This document shows, piece after piece, positions 15,556-23,308 of a stretch of 34,309 nucleotides of DNA (positions within the stretch are counted from its first letter, which is position 1; every line of letters starts with the position of its first letter). The notes beneath the pieces are model-generated. The model saw only the letters and a program-made list of their open reading frames with translations, was not told where the DNA came from and did not search any database. The stretch comes from Methanoculleus marisnigri (GTDB lineage: Archaea > Halobacteriota > Methanomicrobia > Methanomicrobiales > Methanoculleaceae). The translations under genes were made by a program, and so were the position numbers. The stretch covers positions 1-34,309 of the forward strand of contig DASQ01000096.1 of the NCBI GenBank assembly GCA_002503885.1, given 5' to 3'.

Positions 15556-16589
15556 CCCGGCCGGTAGTGATCCTCGCTCTGCTCGCCCTCGCTCTCCTCG
15601 CGGTGTCGGGAGGCTGCACCGATACCGGCCCGGAGCGCACCGTCCTCACGGTGGTCCCGGCCGGGAGCCTTCTCGCCCCGCTCGAGGAGATAGAAGCCGC
15701 CTTCGAGAGCCGGCACCCGGAGATCGACGTCCACATCGAAGGGCACGGGAGCATCCAGGCTGTCCGGCAGGTGACGGATCTCGAGCGGGCGATCGATGTC
15801 GTCGCAGTCGCTGATGCCTCGCTGATCCCGGATATGATGTACATCCCGATGAGCGAGGGAGAAGGGAATTATACCGATTGGTATCTTCCCTTCGCGGAGA
15901 ACGAGATCGTGATCGCATACACCGACCGGAGCGCCGGCGCGGATGAGATAACGGCGGAGAACTGGTACCGGGTCCTGGCCCGTCCGGACGTGCGGGTGGG
16001 GTTCTCAAACCCCATGCTCGACGCCTGCGGCTACCGGGCGCTCATGGTGACGGCGCTTGCCGGGGAGCATTACGGTGAGCCCGGGCTCTTTGAAGCGATC
16101 ATTGGCGGCGCGTTCGACCCGCCGCTTGTACCTGCCCGCGCAGAGGGCATAACGACGATCGCCCTGCCGGAACGGATGCGGCCGGCAGACGAGAAGGTCG
16201 CCATCCGGGACGGAAGCATCTACCTCCTCTCGCTCCTTGACGCCGGCGGGATCGACTACGCTTTCGAGTACCGGAGCGTCGCCGAGGAGCACGGCCTCCG
16301 GTGGATCGACCTCCCCCCCGAGATCAACCTTGGTTCTGCGGCGCACGCCGACGATTATCGGAAGGTGCATGTGACCCTCGGCTTTGAGCGGTTCCGGTCC
16401 ATAGGAAGCGAGCGGATCGGGCAGCCGATCATCTACGCCGTCACCATTCCCACAAACGCACCCCACCCGGACGAAGCACAGATGTTTGTCGACTTTCTTC
16501 TGGACACGTTCCGCGAAGGGAGGGCCGGATGGCCCGTCCCGGTGGGAGAGGAACCGGATGCTGCCATAGCATACCACGCCACGGATTGA
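15552..16589 (+). CDS. wtpA: Tungstate/molybdate-binding lipoprotein (WtpA/ModA-type), no permease genes beside it
   Basis: The 345-residue product is a class II periplasmic-type binding protein of the WtpA group. The lipobox is VSGGC (Cys22). Matching blocks are GSLLAPLEEIEAAFESRHPEI (about 37-57), GSIQAVRQVTDLERAIDVVAVAD (about 66-88), DWYLPFAENEIVIAYTDRS (about 109-127), NWYRVL and the GFSNPMLDACGYRALMV block (about 148-168). WtpA delivers tungstate or molybdate to the WtpBC ABC transporter. No wtpB or wtpC gene is adjacent; the next genes are paaK. The ATG at 15552 overlaps the previous TGA (ATGA). It is the last gene of the exported-protein operon. Its company with molybdopterin-domain-like proteins instead of a transporter is unusual. 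It could feed a transporter encoded elsewhere. Confidence 0.9.
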   Translation: MTRPVVILALLALALLAVSGGCTDTGPERTVLTVVPAGSLLAPLEEIEAAFESRHPEIDVHIEGHGSIQAVRQVTDLERAIDVVAVADASLIPDMMYIPMSEGEGNYTDWYLPFAENEIVIAYTDRSAGADEITAENWYRVLARPDVRVGFSNPMLDACGYRALMVTALAGEHYGEPGLFEAIIGGAFDPPLVPARAEGITTIALPERMRPADEKVAIRDGSIYLLSLLDAGGIDYAFEYRSVAEEHGLRWIDLPPEINLGSAAHADDYRKVHVTLGFERFRSIGSERIGQPIIYAVTIPTNAPHPDEAQMFVDFLLDTFREGRAGWPVPVGEEPDAAIAYHATD

Positions 16590-16632
16590 CAAACCTTTTC
16601 CGCACCGCACGCCCATGTAGAGGTAGAGTATG

Positions 16633-16674
16633 CCCGGCGGTGCGGCTCTCGCAGGTCACCGGACGGCCGCCGGG
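16633..16674 (+). promoter_or_regulatory. Long-range stem in the leader of the paaK operon
   Basis: CCCGGCGG (16633-16640) and CCGCCGGG (16667-16674) form a perfect 8-bp stem with a 26-base loop in the 148-bp gap between wtpA and paaK. It could be a leader structure, or the weak terminator of the upstream operon, but no T run follows. A 20-codon open frame starts at 16630 inside it and is not supported as a gene. Confidence 0.3.
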
Positions 16675-16737
16675 ATTACCGCAACCGGATAACGGATGCC
16701 GGGCAGTATGCGGCCGGCGAAACACCGATGGGATACT

Positions 16738-18027
16738 ATGTTCTGGAACAGAGCGATGGAGACGATCCGGCCTGATGAACTCGCGGATCTTCAACTGAAG
16801 CGACTGAAATGGTCGCTGCATCAGGCGCAGAAAGTAGGGCTATACCAGAGAAAGTTGAAGGAAGCAGGTGTCGCCTCAGACGACATCAGGACGCTCGACG
16901 ACGTGCAGAAACTCCCCTTCACCTACAAACAGGAACTCCGGGCAGGATACCCGTTCGGCCTCTTTGCAGTCCCCTTAAAAGAGATTGTCCGGATCCACAC
17001 CACCTCCGGGACCACCGGCAAGCCGACCGTCGTCGGCTACACCCGGCAGGACCTGGATAACTGGTCGGATCTGATCGCGCGGAACATGACGATGATCGGC
17101 CTTGGAGAGGACGATATCTTTCAGAACGCCGTCAACTACGGCCTCTTCACCGGGGGGCTCGGGTTCCACTACGGCGCCGAGAAGATCGGTATGACCGTGA
17201 TCCCGAGTGCGACAGGGAACACCCGGCGCCAGATAGAGATGATCGAGGACTTCGGGGTGACCGCCATCCACTGCACGCCAAGCTACGCCCTCCACCTCGC
17301 CGAGGTGGCCGAGTCGATGGGAAAGACGCTGGATACCCTCAAGACCGGGATATTCGGGGCCGAACCCTGGTCGGAGAGCATGCGGGTGGAACTCGAGCGG
17401 CGTCTCGGCGTGAAGGCCTACGACAGTTACGGGCTCTCGGAGATGTACGGACCGGGGGTGGCGTTCGAGTGCCCGGAGAGGAACGGCCTTCACCTCTGGC
17501 ACGACTGCTACCTTGCGGAGATCATCGATCCCGAGACTGGCGAGCGGCTCCCTTCCGGCGAACGGGGCGAACTCGTCATCACGCCGCTCGTCAAGGAGGC
17601 TCTGCCGCTCATCCGCTACCGCACCGGCGACGTGACCCGGCTGATGGATGACGAGTGCGCCTGCGGGCGCGGGTGTAAGATCGAGCGGATCACGGGCCGG
17701 AGCGACGATATGCTGGTCATCCGGGGGATCAATGTCTTCCCGTCCCAGATCGAGCATGTGCTGCGAACCCTTCCCGAAGTCGGGGAGCAGTTCATCGTAT
17801 ATATCGATCGCGTCAAACATCTTGATGAGATGACGATTGAGGTGGAGATGAGCAGAGCGGGTTTCTCCGGTGAACTGCAGGAGCTGGCCCGTATGCAGAA
17901 GGGAATCGCCGGCGAGCTCCATAACACGCTCGGGCTCCGGACCGCGGTGAAACTGGTGGAACCGGGGTCGCTGCCCCGGTTCGAGGGGAAGGCTAAGCGG
18001 GTCATCGACCGGCGCGGGGCGATCTGA
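16738..18027 (+). CDS. paaK: Phenylacetate-CoA ligase-type aryl-acid CoA ligase, copy 1
   Basis: The 429-residue product has normal PaaK length. It activates an aryl acid such as phenylacetate or indoleacetate with ATP to its CoA thioester. The adenylate-forming motif TTSGTTGKPT is near residues 88-97. YDSYGLSEMYGPG, the YRTGDVT hinge motif and a CACGRGCKIERITGRSDDMLVIRGINVFP block follow. In methanogens such ligases are linked to reductive carboxylation of aryl-acetyl-CoA for aromatic amino acid recovery. I chose the ATG at 16738 (MFWNRAMETI) because the family usually begins with M-x-W; GGGAT precedes it. In-frame ATGs at 16696 and 16708 are alternatives. Its stop overlaps the next ATG (TGATG), so the two ligases are coupled. 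Confidence 0.9.
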   Translation: MFWNRAMETIRPDELADLQLKRLKWSLHQAQKVGLYQRKLKEAGVASDDIRTLDDVQKLPFTYKQELRAGYPFGLFAVPLKEIVRIHTTSGTTGKPTVVGYTRQDLDNWSDLIARNMTMIGLGEDDIFQNAVNYGLFTGGLGFHYGAEKIGMTVIPSATGNTRRQIEMIEDFGVTAIHCTPSYALHLAEVAESMGKTLDTLKTGIFGAEPWSESMRVELERRLGVKAYDSYGLSEMYGPGVAFECPERNGLHLWHDCYLAEIIDPETGERLPSGERGELVITPLVKEALPLIRYRTGDVTRLMDDECACGRGCKIERITGRSDDMLVIRGINVFPSQIEHVLRTLPEVGEQFIVYIDRVKHLDEMTIEVEMSRAGFSGELQELARMQKGIAGELHNTLGLRTAVKLVEPGSLPRFEGKAKRVIDRRGAI

Positions 18028-19328
18028 TGGCGCCCTGGAACCCACGGATGGAGGAGATACCGCCCGATGAACTGCAGCGGCTCCAGTTCAAACTCGTAAA
18101 GTCCCTGGTCTACCGGCTTTACAGCTTCAATGACTTCTACCGGCGCCGGATGAAGGGGCAGCAGGTTCACCCCGACGACATCAGGACGCTTGAGGACGTC
18201 GCGAAGCTCCCGTTCATGTATAAGAGGGACCTGCGGGACGGCTACCCGGATAAGATCTTCTCTGCCGAACAGAACGAACTGGTCAGGTACCATGTCTCCT
18301 CCGGAACAACGGGGAAGCCGACGGTCGTCGGGTATACAGAGCGCGATATCGAGAACTGGAGCGAGTCCCTGGCACGGGGGTTCTCTTCCTGCGGCGTCGG
18401 GCGGGGGGACGTGATCCAGGTCAGTTACGGCTACGGCCTCTTCACCGGCGGCCTCGGTGCCCACTACGGCGCCGAGCGTGTCGGCGCAACCGTCCTTCCC
18501 ACAAGCGTCGGGAACACGGAGCGGCAGGTCGAACTGATGCAGGACCTCCACGTCACCGCCATCGCCTGCACCCCCTCCTACCTCCTCCACATGGGCGAGG
18601 TTGCGGAGAAGATGGGCGTCTCGATCAAGAACGATACCGACCTTCGCATCGGCTTCCTCGGCGCCGAACCCTGGTCGGAGCAGATGCGGGGCCGGATAGA
18701 GGACTGGCTCGGCATTCGCGCCTACGACATCTACGGCACGAGCGAACTCTCCGGCCCGATGTTCACCGAATGCGCCGAGCAGCAGGGGATTCACATCTGG
18801 GGGGACCTTGCGCTCGTGGAGATCGTGGACCCCGCAACCGGCGAAGTGCTCGCGCCCGGCGAACAGGGCGAGCTGACGATCACCATGCTGCAGAAGGAGG
18901 CTCTCCCCATGGTCCGGTACCGTATCGGGGACCTCACCGCCATCGAAGAGAGTCCCTGCGCCTGCGGCCGGACCCACCCGCGCATCGGCCGGATCCGCGG
19001 AAGGGTGGACGACATGCTGATCATCCGGGGCATCAACGTCTTCCCGTCGCAGGTGGAGCATGCGCTGCTTGAGATCCCACAGGTCGGCAGGCACTTCCAG
19101 ATCGTCGTCGACCGGAAGGGCGCGCTCGATTCCATGCTCGTGCGGGTAGAGGTGAGCGAAGAGGCGTTCTCCGACAAGATCACCGATCTTATGGTGATCA
19201 AGAGAAAGGTGGAGCATCGCCTCCGGGGTTCCCTGAACGTGGGCGTGGATGTGGAACTGGTCGAACCGGGAACTCTTCCGCGGTTTGAAGGCAAGTCGAA
19301 GAAAGTTGTTGACAGGAGGTCACTATAA
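18027..19328 (+). CDS. paaK: Phenylacetate-CoA ligase-type aryl-acid CoA ligase, copy 2
   Basis: The 433-residue product is a paralogue of the gene just upstream, collinear over its whole length. It has SSGTTGKPT (about residues 91-99), YDIYGTSELSGP, YRIGDLT and CACGRTHPRIGRIRGRVDDMLIIRGINVFP. Both copies keep the catalytic motifs, so neither looks dead, and they probably differ in acid preference (phenyl-, hydroxyphenyl- or indole-acetate). The ATG at 18027 overlaps the stop of copy 1, and its own stop overlaps the ACT gene start, so all three are one translation unit. No iorA/iorB (indolepyruvate oxidoreductase) genes are in the window, although they are common neighbours of this trio. Confidence 0.9.
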   Translation: MAPWNPRMEEIPPDELQRLQFKLVKSLVYRLYSFNDFYRRRMKGQQVHPDDIRTLEDVAKLPFMYKRDLRDGYPDKIFSAEQNELVRYHVSSGTTGKPTVVGYTERDIENWSESLARGFSSCGVGRGDVIQVSYGYGLFTGGLGAHYGAERVGATVLPTSVGNTERQVELMQDLHVTAIACTPSYLLHMGEVAEKMGVSIKNDTDLRIGFLGAEPWSEQMRGRIEDWLGIRAYDIYGTSELSGPMFTECAEQQGIHIWGDLALVEIVDPATGEVLAPGEQGELTITMLQKEALPMVRYRIGDLTAIEESPCACGRTHPRIGRIRGRVDDMLIIRGINVFPSQVEHALLEIPQVGRHFQIVVDRKGALDSMLVRVEVSEEAFSDKITDLMVIKRKVEHRLRGSLNVGVDVELVEPGTLPRFEGKSKKVVDRRSL

Positions 19329-19759
19329 TGGAGAAATCGTATATCGTCAAACAGATCTCAATCTTTTCGGAGAACCGCCCGGGGCGCCTGGCGGCGATCG
19401 CCGGTGCGTTGCGGGATGCCGGGATCAACATCTTTGCGTTCAGCATCGCCGAGGCGGACGGGTTCGGGGTTGTCCGTGCGCTCGTCGACCGGCCGGAGGA
19501 CGCCCACCGGACGCTGACCGGTCTCGGGTTCCGCGTCTCGTTCACCGATGTCATCGGCGTAAAGATGCGTGACGAACCCGGCGGCCTCTCGGATATTGCA
19601 GCCCTCCTCGGGGATGAGGGGATCAACATCGAGTACGCCTACGCCTACTCAGGCAGGGACGGAGCGGTCCTGATCCTGCGCGTGGATCAGGTTGAGGACG
19701 CCATCCGGCAGATCCTTGACCGCGGCGGAGAACTCCTCAAAGCGTCTCTCTCGCGGTAA
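19328..19759 (+). CDS. Tandem ACT-domain regulatory protein
   Basis: The 143-residue product contains two ACT domains and nothing else: about residues 7-68 (ISIFSENRPGRLAAIAGALRDAGINIFAFSIAEADGFGVVRALVDRP) and about 72-138 (VIGVKMRDEPGGLSDIAALLGDEGINIEYAYAYSGRDGAVLILRVD). ACT domains bind amino acids. Placed as the third gene after two aryl-CoA ligases and overlapping the stop of the second (TAATG), it is probably an aromatic amino acid sensor for that pathway. The same trio is known in other methanogens. No DNA-binding domain is present, so control would be through protein contacts. Confidence 0.88.
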   Translation: MEKSYIVKQISIFSENRPGRLAAIAGALRDAGINIFAFSIAEADGFGVVRALVDRPEDAHRTLTGLGFRVSFTDVIGVKMRDEPGGLSDIAALLGDEGINIEYAYAYSGRDGAVLILRVDQVEDAIRQILDRGGELLKASLSR

Positions 19760-19768
19760 TCCCCGGGC

Positions 19769-19993
19769 TCAGACCGGGCTCCGGGGCACTCCCGGGCCCT
19801 CGGGCTCTTCTGCCTCATCTTTGAGGAACATCTGAACCCTTCCCGCGATGCGCCGGATCGGGAGGACGAACGCGAGGCCCATCCCCGGCCGGTCCAGTTC
19901 GGCGGCGACGACGAGGGTGATGGGGAGAGGACCGCACAGAGAACCTCGAAGACTGTTCACCTGAGACCCTGCACCAGGATACATCCCTCTCAC
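19769..19993 (-). pseudogene. Possible remnant of a small P-II-like protein
   Basis: The 292-bp gap between the ACT gene and the hps gene holds a minus-strand frame of 74 codons. Its central part, ITLVVAAELDRPGMGLAFVLPIRRIAGR, resembles the C-terminal strand-helix-strand of small P-II-like proteins (LDRPGxGIAFVLPxxRVxG). The N-terminal half of such a protein is not recognisable, and about 15-20 residues between the two strands seem missing, so I read it as a deleted or decayed copy. The similarity is by eye and short. It could also be chance coding in GC-rich DNA. Confidence 0.3.
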
Positions 19994-20051
19994 GATTTCG
20001 GGTGTCAGGTACCCTGCCGCAAGCGCAGATAAGAGCGGTGCTCGACGCCGA

Positions 20052-21341
20052 TCAGTGCCGCTTCTCCCATTTCAGGAGTTCAGAGACCTCCGAAAGCGTC
20101 TTTCCGCGCCGGATCTCCTCGCGGATCCTCTCCTCGGTCTTTTTGACTTCCATCGCCCGGCGTGCGACCTCGTAGGCCCGCTCCCGGGGGACCACCACGA
20201 CACCGCTCTCGTCGGCGACGATCCAGTCGCCCGGCCGTACCTCCTGCCCGCAACAGGCGATCTCGGTGTTGATCTCCCCAAGACCCTTCGGGTCCCCGGC
20301 GTTCGGGACGGTCGCCGTGGCGAAGAGCGGAAATCCCATTTCCCTGATATCGTCGATGTCCCGGGCCGCCCCGTCGATCACGACGCCCGCTATCCCCCGG
20401 TTCCGGGCGGAATGCGTGGCGAGTTCTCCCCAGGGCGCGATCTCCCTCCTTCCATCGTTGCTGATGACGAGGACATCTCCCGGCCCGGCAACGTCGATCG
20501 CCTCGACGGGCTTTGCCCAGTCTCCAGCGACGGTACGAACCGTCACCGCCGGGCCGACCGCCTTTACCCTGCCACAGATGGAAACGATGCCCGCCATCGC
20601 CCCCTTCCGGTGCATGGCGTCGGTGACGTTCGGTGCGGAGACGGCTTCGAAAAGGCGGCGGATGACGGCATCGGGGCTCTCCTCTTCCCGTGGCCTGATC
20701 TCGGGCCGGTCAATAGCATTCCGGACCCGCCGGGCCGCCCCGGTCACGTCGGCAGCCTTGATGATGTTGCCTCCCACAATGACGATCGAAGCCCCGGCGG
20801 CAACCGCCTCTGATGCAGTCTCTGCATCGAGCCCCCCTGCGACGGCGACGGGCGTGCCCACTTCCCCGGCAAGGCGGCGAAGGAGGTCGAGCGACGATTT
20901 GCCGATCATCTGCTGGTCGATGCCTACGTGGGCGTTGATGTAATCGACGCCGAGCGCCGCAAGTTCCCGGGAACGGGAGACGGGGTCGGCGACGTTGATG
21001 AGGTCGGCCATGAGCCGGACGCCGTACTTGCGGGCGGAACGGACCGCCTCGGCGATCACGGTGTCGTCGGCATCGGCGAGGATGCAGACGATGCCGGCAC
21101 CGGACTTCGCCGCCATCTCCACCTCGACAGCCCCGGTGTCGGCGATCTTCATGTCCGCCACGATCTCGTGCCCGGGGAAACGTTCCCGGAGCGTCCGCAC
21201 AGCCTGCATCCCCTCGCTCTTGATCAGGGGAGTCCCGACCTCAATCCAGTCCGCACCACCACGGACCGCCTCATCTGCGATCTCTACCGCACGATCGAGC
21301 TCGAGGAGATCGAGCGCCACCTGGAGAGTAGGCGTTGCCAT
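20052..21341 (-). CDS. hps: Fused 3-hexulose-6-phosphate synthase / RraA-like aldolase
   Basis: The 429-residue product is a two-domain fusion. Residues 1 to about 212 are an Hps/orotidine-decarboxylase-type barrel (LQVALDLLELDRAVEIA, DWIEVGTPLIKSEG, HEIVADMKIADTG, NAHVGIDQQM, VAVAGGL, IVIVGGNI). Hps interconverts ribulose-5-phosphate plus formaldehyde with hexulose-6-phosphate, and in archaea it supplies pentoses for nucleotides. Residues about 226-400 are RraA-like with the class II aldolase pattern GDVLVISND...WGELATHSARNRGIAGVVIDGAARD, including the Arg-Asp pair. This fusion is known in methanogens, where the second domain has no agreed role. The ATG at 21341 lies about 26 bp from a TATA box, so the mRNA is probably leaderless. 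No phi (isomerase) gene is adjacent. Confidence 0.92.
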   Translation of the reverse strand: MATPTLQVALDLLELDRAVEIADEAVRGGADWIEVGTPLIKSEGMQAVRTLRERFPGHEIVADMKIADTGAVEVEMAAKSGAGIVCILADADDTVIAEAVRSARKYGVRLMADLINVADPVSRSRELAALGVDYINAHVGIDQQMIGKSSLDLLRRLAGEVGTPVAVAGGLDAETASEAVAAGASIVIVGGNIIKAADVTGAARRVRNAIDRPEIRPREEESPDAVIRRLFEAVSAPNVTDAMHRKGAMAGIVSICGRVKAVGPAVTVRTVAGDWAKPVEAIDVAGPGDVLVISNDGRREIAPWGELATHSARNRGIAGVVIDGAARDIDDIREMGFPLFATATVPNAGDPKGLGEINTEIACCGQEVRPGDWIVADESGVVVVPRERAYEVARRAMEVKKTEERIREEIRRGKTLSEVSELLKWEKRH

Positions 21342-21363
21342 ACAGTACAGTATGGCGAGGGTT

Positions 21364-21370
21364 CTATTTA
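21364..21370 (-). promoter_or_regulatory. TATA box of hps, leaderless start
   Basis: TAAATAG on the minus strand is centred about 26 bp upstream of the hps ATG at 21341. This is the normal archaeal distance from TATA box to transcription start, so the start codon would be at or next to the 5' end. Confidence 0.5.
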
Positions 21371-21496
21371 TCTGGTGCCGGACCGGGGAAACCTATATGC
21401 TATGGGATGCTTGAGGTAGCCGGCGCCCACGCCTGCCCTATCATGCCCCGAAGACGGAGCGATAGGGCGACTGTATCGGCGGGATGTGATTGAAGG

Positions 21497-22459
21497 ATGG
21501 TCGAAATAGGCTATAAACTGGCATGCGAGGAGCACCCTCCCCTTGACCTGGTCTGCAACGCCCGGCAGGCGGAGGATGCCGGCTTTGCATTTGCCATGAT
21601 ATCGGACCACTACCACCCCTGGACGAGCCGGCAGGGAGAAAGCCCGTTCGTCTGGGGGGTCATTGGGGGCATCTCCCAGGTGACGGCGGATCTGCAGCTG
21701 GTGACGGGGGTCACCTGCCCGACGATACGGATACACCCCGGCGTCATCGCTCAGGCTGCCGCAACCGCCGCCGCGATGATGCCGGAGCGGTTTATCCTGG
21801 GCCTCGGGTCGGGCGAAATCCTCAACGAGCACGTCTTCGGCGACCCCTGGCCCCCTGCGCCGGTCCGGATACAGATGCTCGAGGAGGCGGTGGAGGTGAT
21901 CAGGATGCTCTGGAAGGGGGGCATGCAGGACCATTACGGCTCCTTCTACACCCTGGAGAACGCTCAGGTCTTCACGCTCCCGGAAAAACTCCCCCCGATC
22001 TATATCGCGTCAGAAGGCCCGATCAGCGCTTCCATGGCCGCCCGGGTCGGTGACGGGTTCATCAACCCGGGCAGCAACGCGGAGGAGAACCTCATCATCT
22101 TCCGGGACTCCGGGGGCGGCGATAAACCGGCATACGTTGAGACTTCGGTCTGCTGGGCCGAAACCGAGGAGGAGGGGCAGACGACCGCCTACGAGCAGTG
22201 GCCCATCGCAGCAAACACCGGGGAACTCAACCGGGTCCTTCCCACGCCGACACACTACGAGCAGGTGGCGAAGATGGTGACGCCGGAGGATGTGGCGGAG
22301 CACGTAGCCTGCGGTCCCGATCCGGAGGCGCACATCAAAAAGATCGAGGAGCGCATCAGGATGGGGTTCGACCACGTCTGTGTCCACCAGATCGGGCACC
22401 AGCAGCGGGAGTTCATGGAGTTCTACACGAACGAGGTCCTGCCGCATTTCCGGGAGTGA
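21497..22459 (+). CDS. F420-dependent luciferase-fold oxidoreductase (G6PDH-related family)
   Basis: The 320-residue product is a luciferase-like TIM-barrel flavin/F420 enzyme of the group related to F420-dependent glucose-6-phosphate dehydrogenase. Typical segments are IGYKLACEEHPPLDLVCNARQAEDAGFAFAMISDHYHPW (residues 4-42), TGVTCPTIRIHPGVIAQAAATAAAMMPERFILGLGSGE (about 74-111) and EEAVEVIRMLWKGG. Coenzyme F420 is the main hydride carrier of methanogens, which fits the host. The true substrate is unknown; methanogens have little free glucose-6-phosphate oxidation. The ATG at 21497 is preceded by GGGATGTGAT. A TATA-like CTATATG near 21391-21397 serves the promoter, giving a leader of about 75 bases. 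It is divergent from hps across 155 bp. Confidence 0.88.
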   Translation: MVEIGYKLACEEHPPLDLVCNARQAEDAGFAFAMISDHYHPWTSRQGESPFVWGVIGGISQVTADLQLVTGVTCPTIRIHPGVIAQAAATAAAMMPERFILGLGSGEILNEHVFGDPWPPAPVRIQMLEEAVEVIRMLWKGGMQDHYGSFYTLENAQVFTLPEKLPPIYIASEGPISASMAARVGDGFINPGSNAEENLIIFRDSGGGDKPAYVETSVCWAETEEEGQTTAYEQWPIAANTGELNRVLPTPTHYEQVAKMVTPEDVAEHVACGPDPEAHIKKIEERIRMGFDHVCVHQIGHQQREFMEFYTNEVLPHFRE

Positions 22460-22618
22460 GGGCGTTACAGGAGGGTTTTGGAGGCACAAACCCGGGCGAG
22501 GGCGAGGCGCGGGGGTAGAGACAGCGGCATTTACGGGTCGTGACAAGTAAAGCATCTAAACGGTGGAAAACCCGATGCAGTGGACCGTGGTGAATATCGC
22601 CATTGGGGAGGGGCTGAC

Positions 22619-22649
22619 GGGGAGGGGGGGGGGGCGTGCCCCCCTCCCC
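22619..22649. repeat. G/C-run hairpin, possible quadruplex
   Basis: GGGGAGGGGGG (22619-22629) pairs perfectly with CCCCCCTCCCC (22639-22649) around a 9-base loop. The G-rich strand could alternatively form a G-quadruplex. There is no T run, so it is not a classical terminator. Confidence 0.6.
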
Positions 22650-22950
22650 TGTCTACACCAGATAGGCGATACCTGTAACCCCCACCCCGCCCGGCCTCCG
22701 GCCTCCTCCCCCGCCCCCTTGGGGACGGGGGCAGTGCGTGGCGACACCCCATGGAAAGCCGTGCATGAGTTGTGATTGGCCGGAGGACACGAACCCACGC
22801 ATCAGAGGATGACGTTCCTCCAGGAACGGAGTTTGAGCACCGACAGTGTAAAATAGCGACGGACCAGAGGTGCGAAAGGCAGTACGTCTAAAGTGTGAAC
22901 GCTGTCAGATGCCAGGCCTCCTCCGCGCAAAGGCGGCCGCGAAACAACCC

Positions 22951-22957
22951 AAAAAAA
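22951..22957 (-). terminator. T-run terminator after glnK1
   Basis: On the minus strand seven T residues follow two bases after the glnK1 stop codon. T-runs of this kind terminate transcription in archaea without a hairpin. Confidence 0.45.
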
Positions 22958-22959
22958 GG

Positions 22960-23298
22960 TTATGGGTCGGCCGGATCCTCGAGATCCGTCCGCACCCTGC
23001 AGATGCTCTCGATCGGCAGGACGAAGATCCTGCCGTCGCCCGGCTTGCCGGTCCGGCCGGTTGCCCGGACGGTCCTGATGACCTTCTCAACATCGGCATC
23101 CTCGATGACCATCTCGATCTTCACCTTCGGGATGAGCTCGACCGGCATCGTTCTTCCTCTGAACTGGAGGGTGATGCCTTTCTGCGTCCCCCGGCCCATC
23201 ACCTCGCTCACGGTCATCCCGTTCACGCCTTCCACCTCGAGTGCCGCTCTCACGGCATCGAACATCTCAGGCCTGATGACTGCAGTAACCATCTTCAT
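22960..23298 (-). CDS. glnK: P-II nitrogen regulator GlnK without T-loop tyrosine
   Basis: The 112-residue product has the P-II fold and normal GlnK length. It would bind ATP/ADP and 2-oxoglutarate and insert its T-loop into the AmtB trimer to block ammonium entry. The T-loop region GRGTQKG...RG is at residues 35-48. Position 51, the classical uridylylation tyrosine, is Met here (RGRTMPVELIPK), while the second GlnK in this window keeps Tyr51. The C-terminal GDGRIFVLP nucleotide-binding signature is present. I chose the ATG at 23298 because GAGGTGGT lies just upstream and because this start gives standard numbering. It lies 10 bp after the amtB stop, so the two genes form an operon; the frame is open further upstream but overlaps amtB. 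Confidence 0.92.
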   Translation of the reverse strand: MKMVTAVIRPEMFDAVRAALEVEGVNGMTVSEVMGRGTQKGITLQFRGRTMPVELIPKVKIEMVIEDADVEKVIRTVRATGRTGKPGDGRIFVLPIESICRVRTDLEDPADP

Positions 23299-23308
23299 CA
23301 ACACCACC

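Larger units (their letters stand above)
22460..22959. other. 500-bp gene-free GC-skewed stretch
   Basis: No convincing gene is present between the F420 oxidoreductase and glnK. The middle (about 22610-22740) is unusually G- then C-rich, with an 11-G run at 22624-22634, and holds the hairpin listed at 22619-22649. A 70-codon open frame at 22563-22775 has no family resemblance and the composition of a low-complexity shadow. I see no tRNA or other structured RNA that I can name. Confidence 0.5.

Noticed and set aside
17616..19217. 533-codon antisense frame across both paaK genes
   Set aside because: It is a mirror of two strongly supported ligase genes and has no motif of its own.
22563..22775. 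70-codon open frame in the GC-skewed gap
   Set aside because: It reads through the G-run and C-runs with low-complexity Gly/Pro sequence, has no Shine-Dalgarno site and resembles no family.
22780..22895. Possible C/D-box RNA or tRNA-like element
   Set aside because: A GATGACG string is present, but there is no proper C and D box pair with K-turn spacing and no cloverleaf can be formed.
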